From assembly GCF_002775205.1 (NCBI RefSeq), contig NC_036450.1:26190288-26254287 (forward strand): a DNA stretch of 64,000 nt. Direction: 5' to 3'. The stretch is from Xiphophorus maculatus. Its lineage: Eukaryota > Chordata > Actinopteri > Cyprinodontiformes > Poeciliidae. Below the pieces are notes generated by a model. The model searched no databases and was not told where the DNA came from. It saw only the letters and a program-made list of their open reading frames with translations. Position 1 is the stretch's first letter; the number at the start of each line of letters is the position of its first letter. Below are positions 34,360-47,548 of this stretch, piece after piece. A program made the position numbers and the translations under genes.

Positions 34360-37300
34360 GGTCCCAGTGGGCTAATAGGACACAAACACATCAATAACAT
34401 CCTTTACACATAAAGGGTCCTCTCTGGAAGAGCTTCTGAAACATACTGAGCTAATTGAAACACACAATCCTCAGTTTGTCTTCATCACCAGACTAAAAGA
34501 AATCTGAATAAACATCAAGAACTTTACCAAGCAATTATTTAACAAAATATATCCATTATAGAAGTCCCAACAGAAAATGTGTTTTGTGAATCTGTGATCC
34601 GACATTTTATTAAACCTGTTCCATAATCTCACCATATCTCCAATATATCTGACCTCACACGGTTCCCATCCACATCTCCACATAAGGCCGGTTTAGGAAT
34701 GTTTCTGGTCATACTTAGGAAATAGCTCAGCACTCTATACTGGACTTTCTCACTATAGGGTTGCGGACAATAAAAGTGGAGCGTCTTACAGGATATAGTG
34801 AGACAAGACGTCATGTTGCCACGATGTTTTTTAAGGAATCGCTTTTCCTCAGGATGTCATTCTGGCATTAAAGTTTTCAAAATAAATGATGAAAAATTCT
34901 AAAAAAAAAAAACAAAAAAAAAACATCCAGACAGATGTGCTTTATTTTATTATTTTGACAGATGTCCTTTCAGCGTCATGAAACAAATCCCAGGGTTCAC
35001 ACAGATTTTGTTCAGAACTGAAGAAATCCCAGCAGGAAACAGGCAGAGAGTGAAGAAAGCTCTGTTTACGCCGTGAACAGAGCTGGTAGAGGCTGCAGAA
35101 GGGGGACAGTGAATGACATTCATCATCTTATGAGGCTCATAAACAAAATGAGGACTGTTTGGCCGCCCTCGCCCGAGCGTCTCATTACAGCGTCTGCGCC
35201 CGGCGCGCTGCTGCGTGCATGCAGAGCACATGCATGTGGTTGAGGGTGGAGTGTGATGAGCAGAGCAGCGGAGGATGCCAGCTTCATGCAGACATAATTA
35301 ATACGCTCAACACACACATACACACAGACAGACGCCTGTTTAATTACTGTTGAGTCTTTGTTGTGTCACACAGAAGATTCACAAGTGATCAGGCACCACA
35401 GCAGACGCCTTCATTCACGTATTCAGTAAATGCAACTTGCTGCCACCAACTGAAAGCCGGAGCTGTTTGGATCAAACTCCATGGTAACTAGAACGCTACT
35501 GTTGTTGTTGCCTGTTTTACATCCCTTGTTAGTTAGTTAATGCCAGGAATAAACCCAATCATTTTTCACTTCAGTACAGAACTTGTGTTCACTGTTGCTT
35601 TCCACATGATTAAATGAAATCTTAAAAGACATTATACAACCACACTATAAAAAACTGGTAAACGTACTGTAGAAATGCAAAGAAATTTTATGATTTTTTT
35701 TACAGTTTTTTTTTCTGTGATTTGTCCTTTACACTTTGCATCATAGGAACAAGAACCTTTAGACAACATTAGCAGCTATCGCTAACCAAAACCAGGAGCA
35801 TCGACCATTTGGAGCTAGATTTAAGAGTTGGATTAACCTTTTGGGCACATTTTTGGTAATGTAAAATAAATGGCAAATTTGTTTCTGAGTAAAATATTTT
35901 GAAATATTAGTAGTTAGTTGACTTTGAGAGACTCACGTCAGCAAGTACAGTATAATATAGAAAACATATTTTCTAATTTTATTTTGACAGGACTTCATGG
36001 CTCTAGTTTTGGTCTTTACTTCTTGGGTCACACGCTCTTTCCACAGGACCCGTTTTTTAGTTTTTAGTTTCAGTTTTACTCAAAAAAAAGTTAGAGCTTA
36101 ACATGTCATTTTAAAATGCTGTGTTTGCTCGTGGTTGTAAAAGTAAGATGCGGTGACCGCAGCATTTGTTTTTCAAACTCCAAACACCATCTGCCGTCGT
36201 CTCATGATGAGTTACACTTGCTAGCTAGATTTTATTTGACCACCTTAAGAAGAATATTTGCCACGTAACTCCCAATAATAAGAGGACTGTGTTGTGGAAA
36301 AAAAAAACTGTTCAACTGTGACCACAACATTTTGGAAGAGCTGCTGCAAAATAAGTAATTTTATGCCACAACAATCATAAAAAAAACAACATTGAAGCAT
36401 CCTGGAGGCACTGATCATCTATACCAGCAGAAGAAGATTGAATAAAAGGTCTTGTTAAAAATGCCGGGTCGTGGTAATGTATTAAAACCTAGACGATAAT
36501 ACATCATTTTATTCTTTTTTTATTGCACCTTTAACATCACCAATAACCTGGACATCCCAGCTTAAAACAAGCTTCAGTGTTTTATAGAAATACTTTAAAA
36601 ACCCAGTCCAAATAAAAGCCAGCAGATCTAGTGGATATATTCCAAGCTCCACCTTTGACCAAAAAGCCCCGTCCTCCGCTTTCTACAGCATCGGAGGGAT
36701 TTCAATTTAAAGCAACATGCATATTACCAAGAACTGGATGTCCCTCCAAAACTGACAAAAAGGTACAGGAAGTGTGTAACACGCACACGCCCACACAGCT
36801 TACCCCACATCATGCCTGGGATGTGGAGTGAGTTGGCAAGATGGAGGCGTTTCCTCAGGATGAAAACATCCAGACCCCATTAAGGTTGACATACTGTTAT
36901 TTTGAAGTAAAAAGGGAAGTAGTTCCCGCATTATATTGATGATGTATGTATGACAATCTTGGAGGAAAACGTGTTAGGAGCTGAAATATTCTGAAGACTG
37001 TTGTTGGGTTCTGTTGATGGTTTCTACATGCTTCTATATCTTTCAAGTCTTTAATGGGATTTTCTGCTGGTTTTATTGACATTCAAGTACATAACATTTA
37101 CCTTCTTTAGGTTTATTGTTGTTTATAAGTCAACAACTGAAACACTGATAGAGCTGGCTTGTGGTTTTGGTATTGGACATCTGAACCAACGTGGATTCAC
37201 TCAAAACTTGGACTGCATTCTGCTGGATTACATAGAGATTATTCAAATCCTAGTTCATACACACAGATGCATTTATTTCATGAAATGCCTTCATTGCATA

Positions 37301-37650
37301 AAAATGAATTGGAAATAGGATTTTTAATGCTATTTTCAAACCATTGAAATTCAATTTCAATGCTTTTTTGTAATCTAAATCAAATCCAGTTCATGAACCT
37401 TTGGTCCAATTGTTAAAATCTAAAAAAAATTATATATTTGTGAGTAAAAAGAAACTCATTACAATGGATGTGATCTTTGAGTGTATTAATAACTGAAAAG
37501 GCCAAAGTGATCTATAAGCTGGACAGAAACTCGAGCTGTGATGAGGCAAACTACAGATAATCATAATATACTTTTAAATCAAAGTGCGTTGTGTTGACTG
37601 CAAATCTCCAGCAGAATGAAACCTTTTGCACTGTATAAACACGTCGATTT
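34360..37650. other. intergenic upstream of fgfr1b, no gene seen
   Basis: AT-rich DNA with scattered A- and T-runs, a small GC-rich patch at 35150-35290, and a 10-bp palindromic hairpin at 37342-37362 (CATTGAAATT and its complement). No coding frame is convincing. Confidence 0.45.
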
Positions 37651-37654
37651 CCTG

Positions 37655-37745
37655 CGTGTCAGACCAAGCACAGTGACACAGCTGTCAGAGCTGCTGCCTC
37701 GGAGCCAGAAGGTCCTGGGTTGAAATGTGGGCCGGGCCGAGGCCT
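37655..37745 (+). repeat. tRNA-derived SINE-like head
   Basis: CACAGCTGTCAGAGCTGCTG followed by AGAAGGTCCTGGGTTGAAAT resembles the promoter region of common fish tRNA-SINEs, with a decayed B box (GGTCCTGGGTTGAA). No SINE body or tail follows clearly. Confidence 0.4.
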
Positions 37746-38426
37746 TTCTGGTGGACCTGATCCAACTCTCCAGACAAGCACATGAAAAGAGTCGGAGCGG
37801 AAAGAAGCAATTTGGACTGAAAAGAACTTCCCCGGCTGCACAGTACCAAAAAAAAAAAAAAACCTGCATGGAAAACCTTCTGAGGATTCAGGAGAATTAC
37901 ACAGGCCTAAAAATCTGACGGAGGTAAACAGAAGTCTGACCCCGTCAGTGTCTGTAGGTCCTTGTGTTTTCTCATCTGGGTCCTAAAAGTCTCCATCCTG
38001 GTGTAACTCAGTCTGAGCCGGAGCCCTCACCTACACACCAGATTCTGCAGCCGGCTGGCAGCTCCACATAGCTCTCATACTAACATACCAGCTGCTCATG
38101 GCTCTCATCCATCCAGGCTGGAAAATATACACACAAGTGCCAAACAGGAAGTGAGGCAGAAGGCTGTAAACCTTCCACAGACTTTGTTTAAACCATCACA
38201 GAGAAGAGAGCAAGTCAAGTTTAAAGGGGAAAATGGTCCAGGTTTGTTTTGCTTCAGACCCAAAATTCTTTTAGAGGAAAAGTGACTCACCTGTATCATG
38301 CAAACTCCACATATTACAGTTCAGCATGAAAAGTGATGATTTAGCATCCTGAAATATGGTTATATTTATCTATGTTTAGGAACACAGCCAGTGTTAATAA
38401 TCAGCTGCAGTTCTGCAGCAGTAAAG

Positions 38427-39648
38427 CAGGGCTGTTCAAGCATGTCGCAAACATGGACCATAAAATAAAATAAAAAAAACATTTTTAAAAACTAAAATTT
38501 ACACAAAGTTTTGAGATTTTTTTTTCTGCTCAACAATAAACTAGCATGTAGTATTTTGATTACACAAAGAAAGTAGATTTCTTTTTGTAGGAAAGGAATT
38601 TGTAAATCATTGTAGATCCAAAATTCAAAAGGTTTTCACATGTTTTCCTTAAAGAAGAAAAGGCAAAACCTTTATTCATTTATTTTAAGATTTAGTCCAC
38701 TCTGCAACAAAAACAAGATTTAGGTCAGCTTTGTTTAGAAAGTTTTAATAACGTAATTAAAAGCAGATTTTGGAGCTCTAAAGTCTGCTTCAGTGTAGAA
38801 ATCAATGAATAGATGTGATCCAATCTACAAAGAAATTAAAGGGAAAGCAGGAAGTTTGGCTGTTAAAGGGGAAGTATTATGTAAAATCTGCTTTTTTGAG
38901 CTTTACACAATATTATAATGTTATTTCCTCATCTAAGATTTACCTGGACCGTTGCCTTGATACTTTCATGCGTATTTAAGAAATCCTTTAATCTCCATGG
39001 CAACCATTCAGCTGTGCAAAACATCTGGGTTTACCTAACCCCGCCTTCAAGATGCAGCTCCTCCTTTATAAGTTTCTGAGCTTCTGCCTCACAGAGCAGC
39101 CCTCCCCCATTCAGCTCCTTCAGACTAGCCAGCAGCAATCAGCAAACACCTGGTGGAACTGAGCATCTGCTGAGCTCATCATAGGAGCAACGCTGCTAAA
39201 AATGTTATTAAAGGGTTAATAGAGGAGCCATGTTTTGACGACTTCCTGAAGGCGGAGTTTCAGAAAGAGCAGGAGATTTTAAAGAGACAGAGGCCCAATT
39301 TCAAAACATTAAATTATAAAGTCCATTTTTTAAAGTAATATTTGATTAAAAAATAGCACAATACCTTCAGCAGCAACTGAAGGTATTGTGCACAAGATGC
39401 CTGCAAGATACATAATACTGCTGCTTTAAAATACAAATAAAATAAAAATAAAATAAATCAAATAAAAAAGCTGACATTTTTGTAAGAAGATTTTAATTTT
39501 TGATCATTGTTTTGTTCTAATTAGAAAAAAAACTTTCCATGTGCATCAACCACCTGCACTGCTGGGATTAATTTAAGTCATTCAGGGGCCACACAAAATC
39601 AGTCATGGGACCATAAATGGCCCCTGGCCCACACTTTGGACACCTCTA
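38427..39648. mobile_element. hAT-like element split by a nested TTAA MITE
   Basis: Left CAGGGCTGTTCAAGCATG and right GGCCCACACTTTGGACACCT are imperfect inverted repeats of the CAGGGGTGTCCAAAGTG hAT type. The 567-bp TTAA MITE at 38863-39429 sits inside, so the hAT element is the older insertion. I found no clear 8-bp target duplication. Confidence 0.5.
38863..39429 (+). mobile_element. TTAA-flanked MITE (piggyBac-like), copy 3
   Basis: Bounded by TTAA at 38863-38866 and 39426-39429. Ends are AAAGGGGAAGTATTATG and CATAATACTGCTGCTTT. It is the most complete copy of the family and contains a perfect 15-bp hairpin at 39356-39391 (GCACAATACCTTCAG, loop CAGCAA). Confidence 0.7.
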
Positions 39649-40168
39649 CTCTAGAGTCAAATATAGCATATCAAAATATTCATGTTAAATATTGAAGAAC
39701 ATGACAGTAGCATTGCCACAATGCTTCACACGTGTCTCTGTGTTTAGCTAAAGCATTCACCCTGTTTTCATTTTTTTTTTTTCCTAAAAACATCAGATCA
39801 TTTTATGGAGACTTAACAGATTGACACAGAGTAGCAGAGCAGGGAAGTGGAAGGAGTTTAATAATAAACAAAAATAAAAACCTAAAGAGTGTGGAAGACA
39901 TTTGCAGCCATTTCCCCTTTACTCTGATGCTAGAATAAAAATCCAACTCATTACCGGGCCAAGACATGGCCGAAAAAAAGAGCATTTCTATACAGAAGCA
40001 GCCGTGGTAACCATGGTAACCATGGAGGAGCAGCAGAGATTCACAGCTGTTTCCAGCCAGCTCTCAGACACACATCTGAGCTTCAGCAGAATAAGAGCAA
40101 CAAGGAAGATATGGTTGGAAAAACGAGCAAGAAGTTCTAAAGCTAAGGAAAAGTAGAAGAAATATAAT

Positions 40169-40640
40169 GGAGGCAGCATCATGCTGTGGGTAGGATCTTC
40201 TGACTGAAGGTGATGAGACGGATGATACCAGGAAAAAAAACCTGCTGGAGGAAGCCAAAGAACAAAGACTGGGGCAGATCTGTCACTTCCAGCAGGACAA
40301 CACAAGTACAGAGCCAGAGCTGCAGTGGAAGAGTTCAGATCAAAGCATAAACAACTGCTAAAATGGCATAATCAAAGTCCAGACCTAAACCCAACTGAGT
40401 CTGACAAAACAGCTCCCCATCCAATCTGATTGAGCTGCTCTGAAAAGAGGACTGGCCAACTGTCAGTTTGATGTGTGAAGCTGATGGAGTCATTTGATCT
40501 GCAGTGGAGCTGGTTTTTATTGTTATGATCCTGATTTATAAAAATATATTCACATACATGGAAAAGCAAAGCATGCACACTTTCCACTTCAGGACTCTGC
40601 AATACTTTGTTGGTCTGTCAGATAAAATCCAAGAAAGCAC
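40169..40640 (+). mobile_element. Tc1-like transposase 3' remnant
   Basis: GGAGGCAGCATCATGCTGTGG, then TTCCAGCAGGACAACAC and GGCATAATCAAAGTCCAGACC follow the order of a fish Tc1 transposase: GSIMLW, FQQDN, and the W.SQSPDLNP block. Multiple frameshifts and stops make it a fossil. The tail CAATACTTTGTTGGTCTGTC resembles the subterminal repeat. Confidence 0.65.
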
Positions 40641-40960
40641 ACAAAGGGTTCTGGTTATGACGAGAGATGATTATTTCAGATGTAATACAGCATATTATAA
40701 TATGTAAGATATAATATAATATAGCTTCATTACCGCCTCTTCCATTTATACTGCGGGACGTTTACTGAAACCAATCTGTCGGTTTTGAGCTGATAAAGTT
40801 ATTCCCTGAACATCTGGACACTTTTCTGCTCCAGTGGCTCAGATCCATCCGCTCCACCACGGCCCTCCTGCCCGCCTGCAGCCGGCAGTCAGAACCCACT
40901 GAGGTCCAAAGATCTCCGGACTGACAGAGGAAGTGATCCGGTCCGCCGAGACAGACCTAC

Positions 40961-41330
40961 CTGTACGAGACGGTCCAGTTGGCAGGATCCGGAGCCCAAC
41001 ACCGAGTTCGTCCGTCCGTACAACCATGAAGTATCAACTTTCCAGAACTACTGCGGAAGTCTTGCGGCGGTCCGGACGGGCTTTGTGACCTCCAGCTGGC
41101 GGTAAATCCCGGCGGGGTGAGTCCGAGCCAGCCGCTCTTCTAACTCTGGAGAAAAACGTGGGAAAGGCGCCACTGGTAGACAGAGTTGTCTCAATAAATA
41201 ATGGAACCCAGAAGAAACGCCCACAGTGGGAGTTTCCTCTGGTCAGCGCCCCCCACCCACGCCTCCCAACACGCACACACACGCACACCCCTCCATTATT
41301 TCTACCGGGGCCTCCCTCCCAAGAGCCCCT
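40961..41330 (-). promoter_or_regulatory. candidate fgfr1b promoter and 5' non-coding exon
   Basis: A GC- and CpG-rich block stands out from AT-rich surroundings. On the minus strand it ends in a strong donor, CGTACAG/GTAGGT, at 40961/40960. A non-coding first exon ending there could splice to the acceptor CTCTCTGCAG at 32926, 21 bases before the first fgfr1b ATG. The exact transcription start cannot be placed. No long coding frame here resembles a known protein. Confidence 0.45.
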
Positions 41331-41333
41331 CGC

Positions 41334-42400
41334 TTCGGGTTTCCTGCTGTTGTGGGGACACACTCTGTGTTTCCACAGAGACTTCAGAGGATTTAGCGAC
41401 ATGTGAGGACAGCGACCTCCAATTTCACCCGTCACACGCAAACACACGCACGCCTACCTTAGTATACCCCCCTCCCCCCCACACACACACACACCACACA
41501 AAATGCTCAGGTACAGAACCGAGACTAAATTACTAAATTATTTCAACATTTGTTCCAATTTGAATGACTTGTTGAAGAACAAAAAGGGGGAAAAAACCCT
41601 GAAATAATAACCTAGTTGCACAAATGAAGAATTTAAAGCAACATTTCATTAAATTTCTATTATTATTATTATTATTATTAATAAATCAGCAGTGGCTTAC
41701 ATTGAATTTGGTTATTTGTAAAAACAAATCAGCTGTGACTTTATGTGATTAAATAAAAATGACTTTTTGCTATGAAACCAGAGCTAAATCTACAGGGTCA
41801 CCTGAAGAAAACTCCTCACATTGTCAGATCTGGAGATTTTTTTTTTTTTTTTGCAAGGCAGAGTGAGCAAGACGTTGTGCTGCAGTGCTGAAATAAGCAG
41901 GTGGCAAAGATGGTTTAAAGCTGAAATCGAGTCAAATGTGTCAACAAAGTTTTAGTTTAACTAAGGACTAACTTTCTGATGGTCGTGTTGTCTTGCAGTC
42001 GATCCCAGATTCCTCCTGTCAGATGTTAACGTGCCCTTGAGCAAATGACTTAAACCCAAGGTTATGATGGATCTGCGGATCGGTGTATTAATGTGTCCAT
42101 GAACGGCTGAATATGGATGTAGTGTCACATGCTTTGACTGGGCTGGAACAGCTCCATTTAAATTTCTAACTTTAAAGTTATGCTTTTAATGATTTATTTA
42201 AACCAAAATAAATGAAAAAAAAAACCATCCAAAAACTTTCTTATATAGAAATTTAAATGAACTATGTTTTAGCTTTTATGTGAAAAAAACTGTTTTAAGA
42301 AATGCTATGAACTATTGCATAAATAGTTTTTGTGATTAATTGTTTTGGATTGGTAAAAAAAAAAACGTTCATTTAAATGATTTATTCTTCTCATTTGCTC
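41334..42400. other. intergenic with simple repeats
   Basis: Holds a short (CA)n at 41477-41494, (TTA)n at 41659-41680 and T/A homopolymer runs. No gene seen. Confidence 0.5.
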
Positions 42401-42418
42401 AAAGTTGAAACAAAAAGT

Positions 42419-42660
42419 CAAAATGTAAAGTGATGCTGTTGTTTGGAGGAGACGAGGTCTTAACCCAGAGAGCAGGTCAAGCCTGGTGGAGGATGCATGA
42501 TGCTGTGGGTCACCAGTGGTACATTTGAATTGCAGAATGGGAATAGAATAAAATAATTCACACTTCCGCAGCATTAGGTGTTTCCAAACACACATCCAAT
42601 GTAACACACCCTAATCGAACATGGAGCCAAGTTAAAGCTCCTTACACAGTCTCTGATCAT
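42419..42660 (+). repeat. second Tc1-like scrap
   Basis: GGAGGATGCATGATGCTGTGG resembles the GSIMLW region of Tc1-like transposases, but the surroundings are too decayed to extend it. Confidence 0.3.
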
Positions 42661-43123
42661 ATCAGAACATATTACATAAAAACATTTTTGCTCAGTTTAA
42701 CCAAACAGCATCCCTTTGTTTCCCCTTTTTCTTTTCTCAGGCAGCTTCCAATCAATTCCATGTGGAGCCGGTGTCCATGGCAACACAAGCCGCAATGTTA
42801 TCTACAAAATGTTAAATAAAAGAAAGAAGACATCTTTTGTCCTTTTGTCCATCACTACCCCAGCCTTTCCGATAGAGGATGCTAGTTAAAGTATTGAAGA
42901 AGTGAGTAAAATTTACTCACATGCGCCAAAACTCAATTCCTCTTTGTTAGACTTTTTAACTATTTTGCAGACGGGTAAAAATCATCTTTTGTGTCTGAAA
43001 GTTGTTGCCATCAGTTTCATTGAGAAATTGGATTTAATAAAAAAGTGTCTGATCTGCAGCGCTGAGTATTAGCTCCCTCAGAATCACAGAACAAACATGT
43101 GTGTGTTTGTATGCAGGCGTGTG

Positions 43124-43124
43124 G

Positions 43125-43194
<70 letters not shown>

Positions 43195-43211
43195 GTGTGT
43201 GTGTGTGTGTG
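43124..43211. repeat. (GT)n microsatellite
   Basis: About 44 GT dinucleotides with three GC interruptions. Confidence 0.95.
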
Positions 43212-43249
43212 TTTTGGTTTAGTTGAGAGAGACTGCCACACCTCTTATT

Positions 43250-45160
43250 CTTGAAAGCAGCAGGAAGGGAAAGGATTTCCTCGTCTTTAGATTCCTGCTG
43301 TTTTTTTTCTGAGCATGATCTGAGAAGGTTTCCAGAGCGTATTGGATCGTTTCATGAAGTCTGTTTTCACTGTAATCATTTTGGTTGCAAAAAGATATTA
43401 GCCTCCACCGAATCCAGAGCACAACATTCAGCTCATTACATGCGTGACTGTGTTCACAGGCTAATTCCTGACTATGCCTAAACTTGCCTTGAACAGGAGC
43501 CCTGAACCCAGATGCCTCCTGTGGTTAACATTGTGTGGATCTAAGGGATTCCAGACAGATAAACTCATGTGTTTTCTGGATCTTCTGAGTTTCAGGACGT
43601 AATGATACACGAAACTCACAAAACCAGACGAGACTTGATATTGAGTTCACGAGAATGTGACGGGATATTAATATTAATTTAATCATTTGAAGAAGTTCAA
43701 AGATCAAACTTATCCTGCAAAAAGACCTCTACAGTACATTTTAATATATGTTCTATCAAAACTGAAACAAAAGTATTTTTCAAACTTAGGACAGTGCTTC
43801 TACTACAGAACATTTCCATTTCCCAGTTACTATTGCTAGCATGTGCTGTGATTGTGATGAAGCTCCACTAAGTTTTTGAGTAACATTTTTTGTCACTCTC
43901 TTGCCATTTATCGTTCCCACTGGAAACCCAAAACACAAACAATTGATTTAAGAGTTGGGACATCTTCAGTTACAGCTTCATCAGGCATTGCATTCATACG
44001 TTCTTCCGCTCGATTCAAATCTTACCTACAGCTCAATCTGGGATTTCTCCCATTCACTTGGATTCCTCCAGTAGAATTTCTACTGAGCCAATCAGCAAAC
44101 AGAAGAAGTTCTCCGTTTTTTTATCAAAACTCCTACTGGCACAATTATTTTAACATGAATGTAACTAATTTCTTTTTACATTTCTCCTTTTCTTATAAAT
44201 TTCTAGGAAGTTTTCTGTTGTTGTAATCAATGACTTTTAGGTTCCTTGGTGTCAGACTTGTCCTCCCAAGAAACGTTAAAAATGTCATAGTTGCTTCTTG
44301 ATGTACATGGCTGCAGTAGAACCAGCTCCCTCTTTATCATTACTCCACATTAATTATTCCTCAAAAACTGCAGATAAAGACTGAAGACTGAAGACAGATT
44401 GAAGATCAGAGGAATCCTGAGATGATCTGCACTGTGGAGCCGCTTAATGAATAACCCCAGCATGTGATCTGTGGATTTTGGACGTGCCTGACTCATTTAT
44501 AACACACTGTGTGCGGTTTGCGGTATGTTGTTCACACACTGGAACCGAAGAGCTGCAGATTTTAGCATTAATAAGAAGCCTGTGATGATTTGACTGATAT
44601 ATTAACAAAAATGAACTTGTGTGTGATTTGCTAAGCTGATGATGGAGGTTGTTTAAATGACGAGAGAAGCTGGAATTCCCTCATCAGGCTGTAAAATGTG
44701 AAAATAATTGTTACTCTGGTTTATAAAAGCTGTAGAGAAAACCTTTATGGAATCATGAATCATTTCATATTCTGGCCAGAGTGAGACATGCACAGGAAGT
44801 TTCTGTTTGAGTTTTCTGTATCACTTTCCTGTGATCGCAATCAGCTGTTTAGACTGCAGTCTTTTAGCGCTCCATGCAGCTCACACACAGAACACACACA
44901 GAACACACACAGTCCTTTTTCATTATCAAGGGGCAAAAATCAAATCAGCTTCCATTTTGCAGAACCTGATCTGCATCAGCCTTCAACCAGTCAACAGTCT
45001 GTTTTTGCTTAGTTTGTTATGTTTAAATGTTTCAGCAAGTCAAACAAGTTTTAATATCAGCCAGAGATAAATACGAATAACAAAAAGCTGTTTTCAAAGG
45101 ACAGTTACATTTTTTAGCGCAAAAAGCTATACATGTTATGATGTGTGGTTTTAAAGTGGA
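43250..45160. other. intergenic, no gene seen
   Basis: AT-rich, with short open frames on both strands that match nothing I recognise. Confidence 0.45.
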
Positions 45161-45194
45161 CCCAGATTCAAAATCCACACTTTTGCATTTGTGG

Positions 45195-45535
45195 ATGTCT
45201 CCAGACTGATCTACTGGAGGCATTGAGTAGATTAGTCAGAACTCTGGCAGCAGCGTTCTGGATCAGCTGCAGCTGGAGGATTGATTTGTTAGGCAGACCT
45301 GTAGAGATACTGTTGCAGAAATGAATGTGACTAAAGATAAACGCCAGGAAGATCCTGCTGAGACATTAGTCCTTTAATCCTGGAAATGTTCTTCAGGTGA
45401 TACAAGGCCAACTTTGTAACTGTCTTTATGTGACTCTGAAGGTTCAGGTCCGAGTCCATCACTGCTCCCAGATTTCAACCTGATCTGTAATTTCCAGCTG
45501 AAATAACTGAACTCTGCAGAATCACAGTGATCTAC
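45195..45535. repeat. unclassified dispersed teleost repeat
   Basis: The block CTGGCAGCAGCGTTCTGGATC, then AGATAAACGCCAGGAAGATCC and CTTCAGGTGATACAAGGCC, resembles a common fish retroposon-like repeat. It occurs once here, so identity rests on recall only. Confidence 0.4.
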
Positions 45536-45539
45536 AAAT

Positions 45540-46635
45540 GGAGAAAATTAACAAATGAGGGGACACTGACAGCTCATAACCAACATAACCAGAACAACAT
45601 CTAAAGAACTGAAGAGCTCAAGCTCATGATTCAACAATCACAAAGAGAGGCTGGATAAAATTGCCTAAAAAGGCCACAAACCCTGCTGACCAGAAAGGAC
45701 ACAACATGACTTCTGTTTGACAAAGAAACCAAGCAAAAAAACATATTAATCATCCCTCAGGCTGCTTTGCTTCTGATTAATCTGATCGGTTTCATGGATT
45801 AGGTAGATTATGCAGCAGGAGACTGACTCAAAATATATGGTCAATTTAAACTGAAATGATGGTTGTCGAGTGGCCTAGTTAAAGTTCAAACTTCAACTTC
45901 ATTGGAAAAAAATGTAATTTGCGTTTAAAAACCAAACCATGAAGTGGGATTAAAACAATTCCAGAAAGAAGAGAGATCCAAAATGGCTTCCACATTGATG
46001 TAAAAGACTCGTTGACCAGTTGAGTGAACACTTGTTGCCAAAGGGAGCAAAACTAGTTATTAGATTATTAGATGTATTCCCTCAGGTCATCTCATGTTAA
46101 AATTAGTTTTTATCTTCTGGGACATTTAGGCAGAACATTAAAGTCAAATCTGTGAGGGGAAAATGGTTCTTTGTGATGCTGCTCAGCTAGGTGAGTCTCC
46201 ATCTGACTCATCACAGCTCCCTGTCCCTGCAGCATTAAAAGCACCAGCTCACACACACAGGCTGAACCCAACAGATGTACTCTGAATTCATCTGCAGACT
46301 GGAATAATGTGTGTTTGAGTGTGTCAGGCTGTGAACAATGCATGTGAGTGTTTCCCTCCGGCTGAGTGTTAGTGTGCAACAGAGTACAAAGACCATATTG
46401 TGAGAGACGTTCCACCAAACAAAGGAAAAGCAGCGTCTTCTGTCAGACATTCATGCGAGTGGGTGAGATGGGCGCAGACCCCGCATCTTTTTCAGCAATT
46501 GGATTGTCATCCACCGAAATTACAAAGTCAGTTACAGTAGAAATGAGATTTCACAAACGGAGGAGAAACAGCTCAAGGTAAAATGAAGCCCTGGATTTCA
46601 TACCACACGGCCGTCTTCCAGTTCGGACTCTGCCA
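45540..46635. other. intergenic, no gene seen
   Basis: No coding frame or repeat boundary recognised. Confidence 0.4.
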
Positions 46636-46639
46636 TTGT

Positions 46640-47072
46640 CAGCTGGGTTTCCATTACAAATGTGCATAAAACTTTGTCAATGTTAAGCTAATGTCAAAAA
46701 AACACAATTTCTCAAGTGCAGTGTTTCCATAAAATTGGAGGCACAATAAAAAAAAAATCACAGGTGAAAAGTTTGTTCACATGATAAGTCATTAAAAAAC
46801 ATGGAACGCCATCAACCTCCAACTGCTTCCTGTTGTCTTCTTCTTCATGGGTTTGTGGCATGAAGAAACCCACACAGTTGTTGATCATGTGACTCGTGAT
46901 GTGAAATAAGTGTTTCAGTTGCAGTTTTGAAAAATAACAAAGTTTTATGCAGTCAAAAAAACCCACCTCAACCTAACCCAGAGGGTTTTTCAAAATGACC
47001 TCGTTTCCATTAAGTGAATTTATTTTGGAAATGTCAAATTGCACGATTGTATGATGAATGCAAACGCAGCTA
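46640..47072. mobile_element. GCTGCGTTTCCATT-family MITE, near-complete copy
   Basis: Left AGCTGGGTTTCCATTACAAA and right ATGAATGCAAACGCAGCT are inverted repeats. The interior (GATAAGTCATTAAAAAACATG, GATCATGTGACTCGTGATG) matches the copies at 651, 27216 and 52653. Confidence 0.6.
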
Positions 47073-47548
47073 CAGTCGTCGCTGCCCTGGACGTCCCAAC
47101 AAAAGTGAATGTTATCATATCTTGTCATGTAGCCACCACAAATTTCCATTTATTTTAGCATAATTTCCATCACATTTTATGATGGAAAAACAAAAACAAC
47201 CTTCAACACATCTAACTAAAGAAACTGTATATCTCTTTTTGACAAGATGTATAAAGACCCATCCATTCTCCCTTGCACTGAGATTGGGTCTCAGATTTAA
47301 CAGATCCAAATAAATTAGATCTGTCCAGCCCTTCCTGGACATCCCCCACATATTCCCAGGTAAGGAGTGATGGATGCTCCTTCCCATGGGATGTTTCTGC
47401 TCGGAAACCTTGAAAGATGAGTTTGCCAGAAAATCTCCTTATCTGCTTCCTCCTCCTCCAACCTCCTATCTTCACCTTTCAGGTCGATTCCTTCTTCACA
47501 GCAACATTCTCATATCTGCAGATTAAGTCCTAATCCCTTTATGTACTC

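Noticed and set aside
41034-41447. 137-codon minus-strand frame in the CpG-rich block
   Set aside because: Low-complexity, compositionally driven frame. The region is better explained as a promoter with a non-coding exon.
43017-43241. Minus-strand open frame of HTHT/HAHT repeats
   Set aside because: Artefact of the (GT)n microsatellite.
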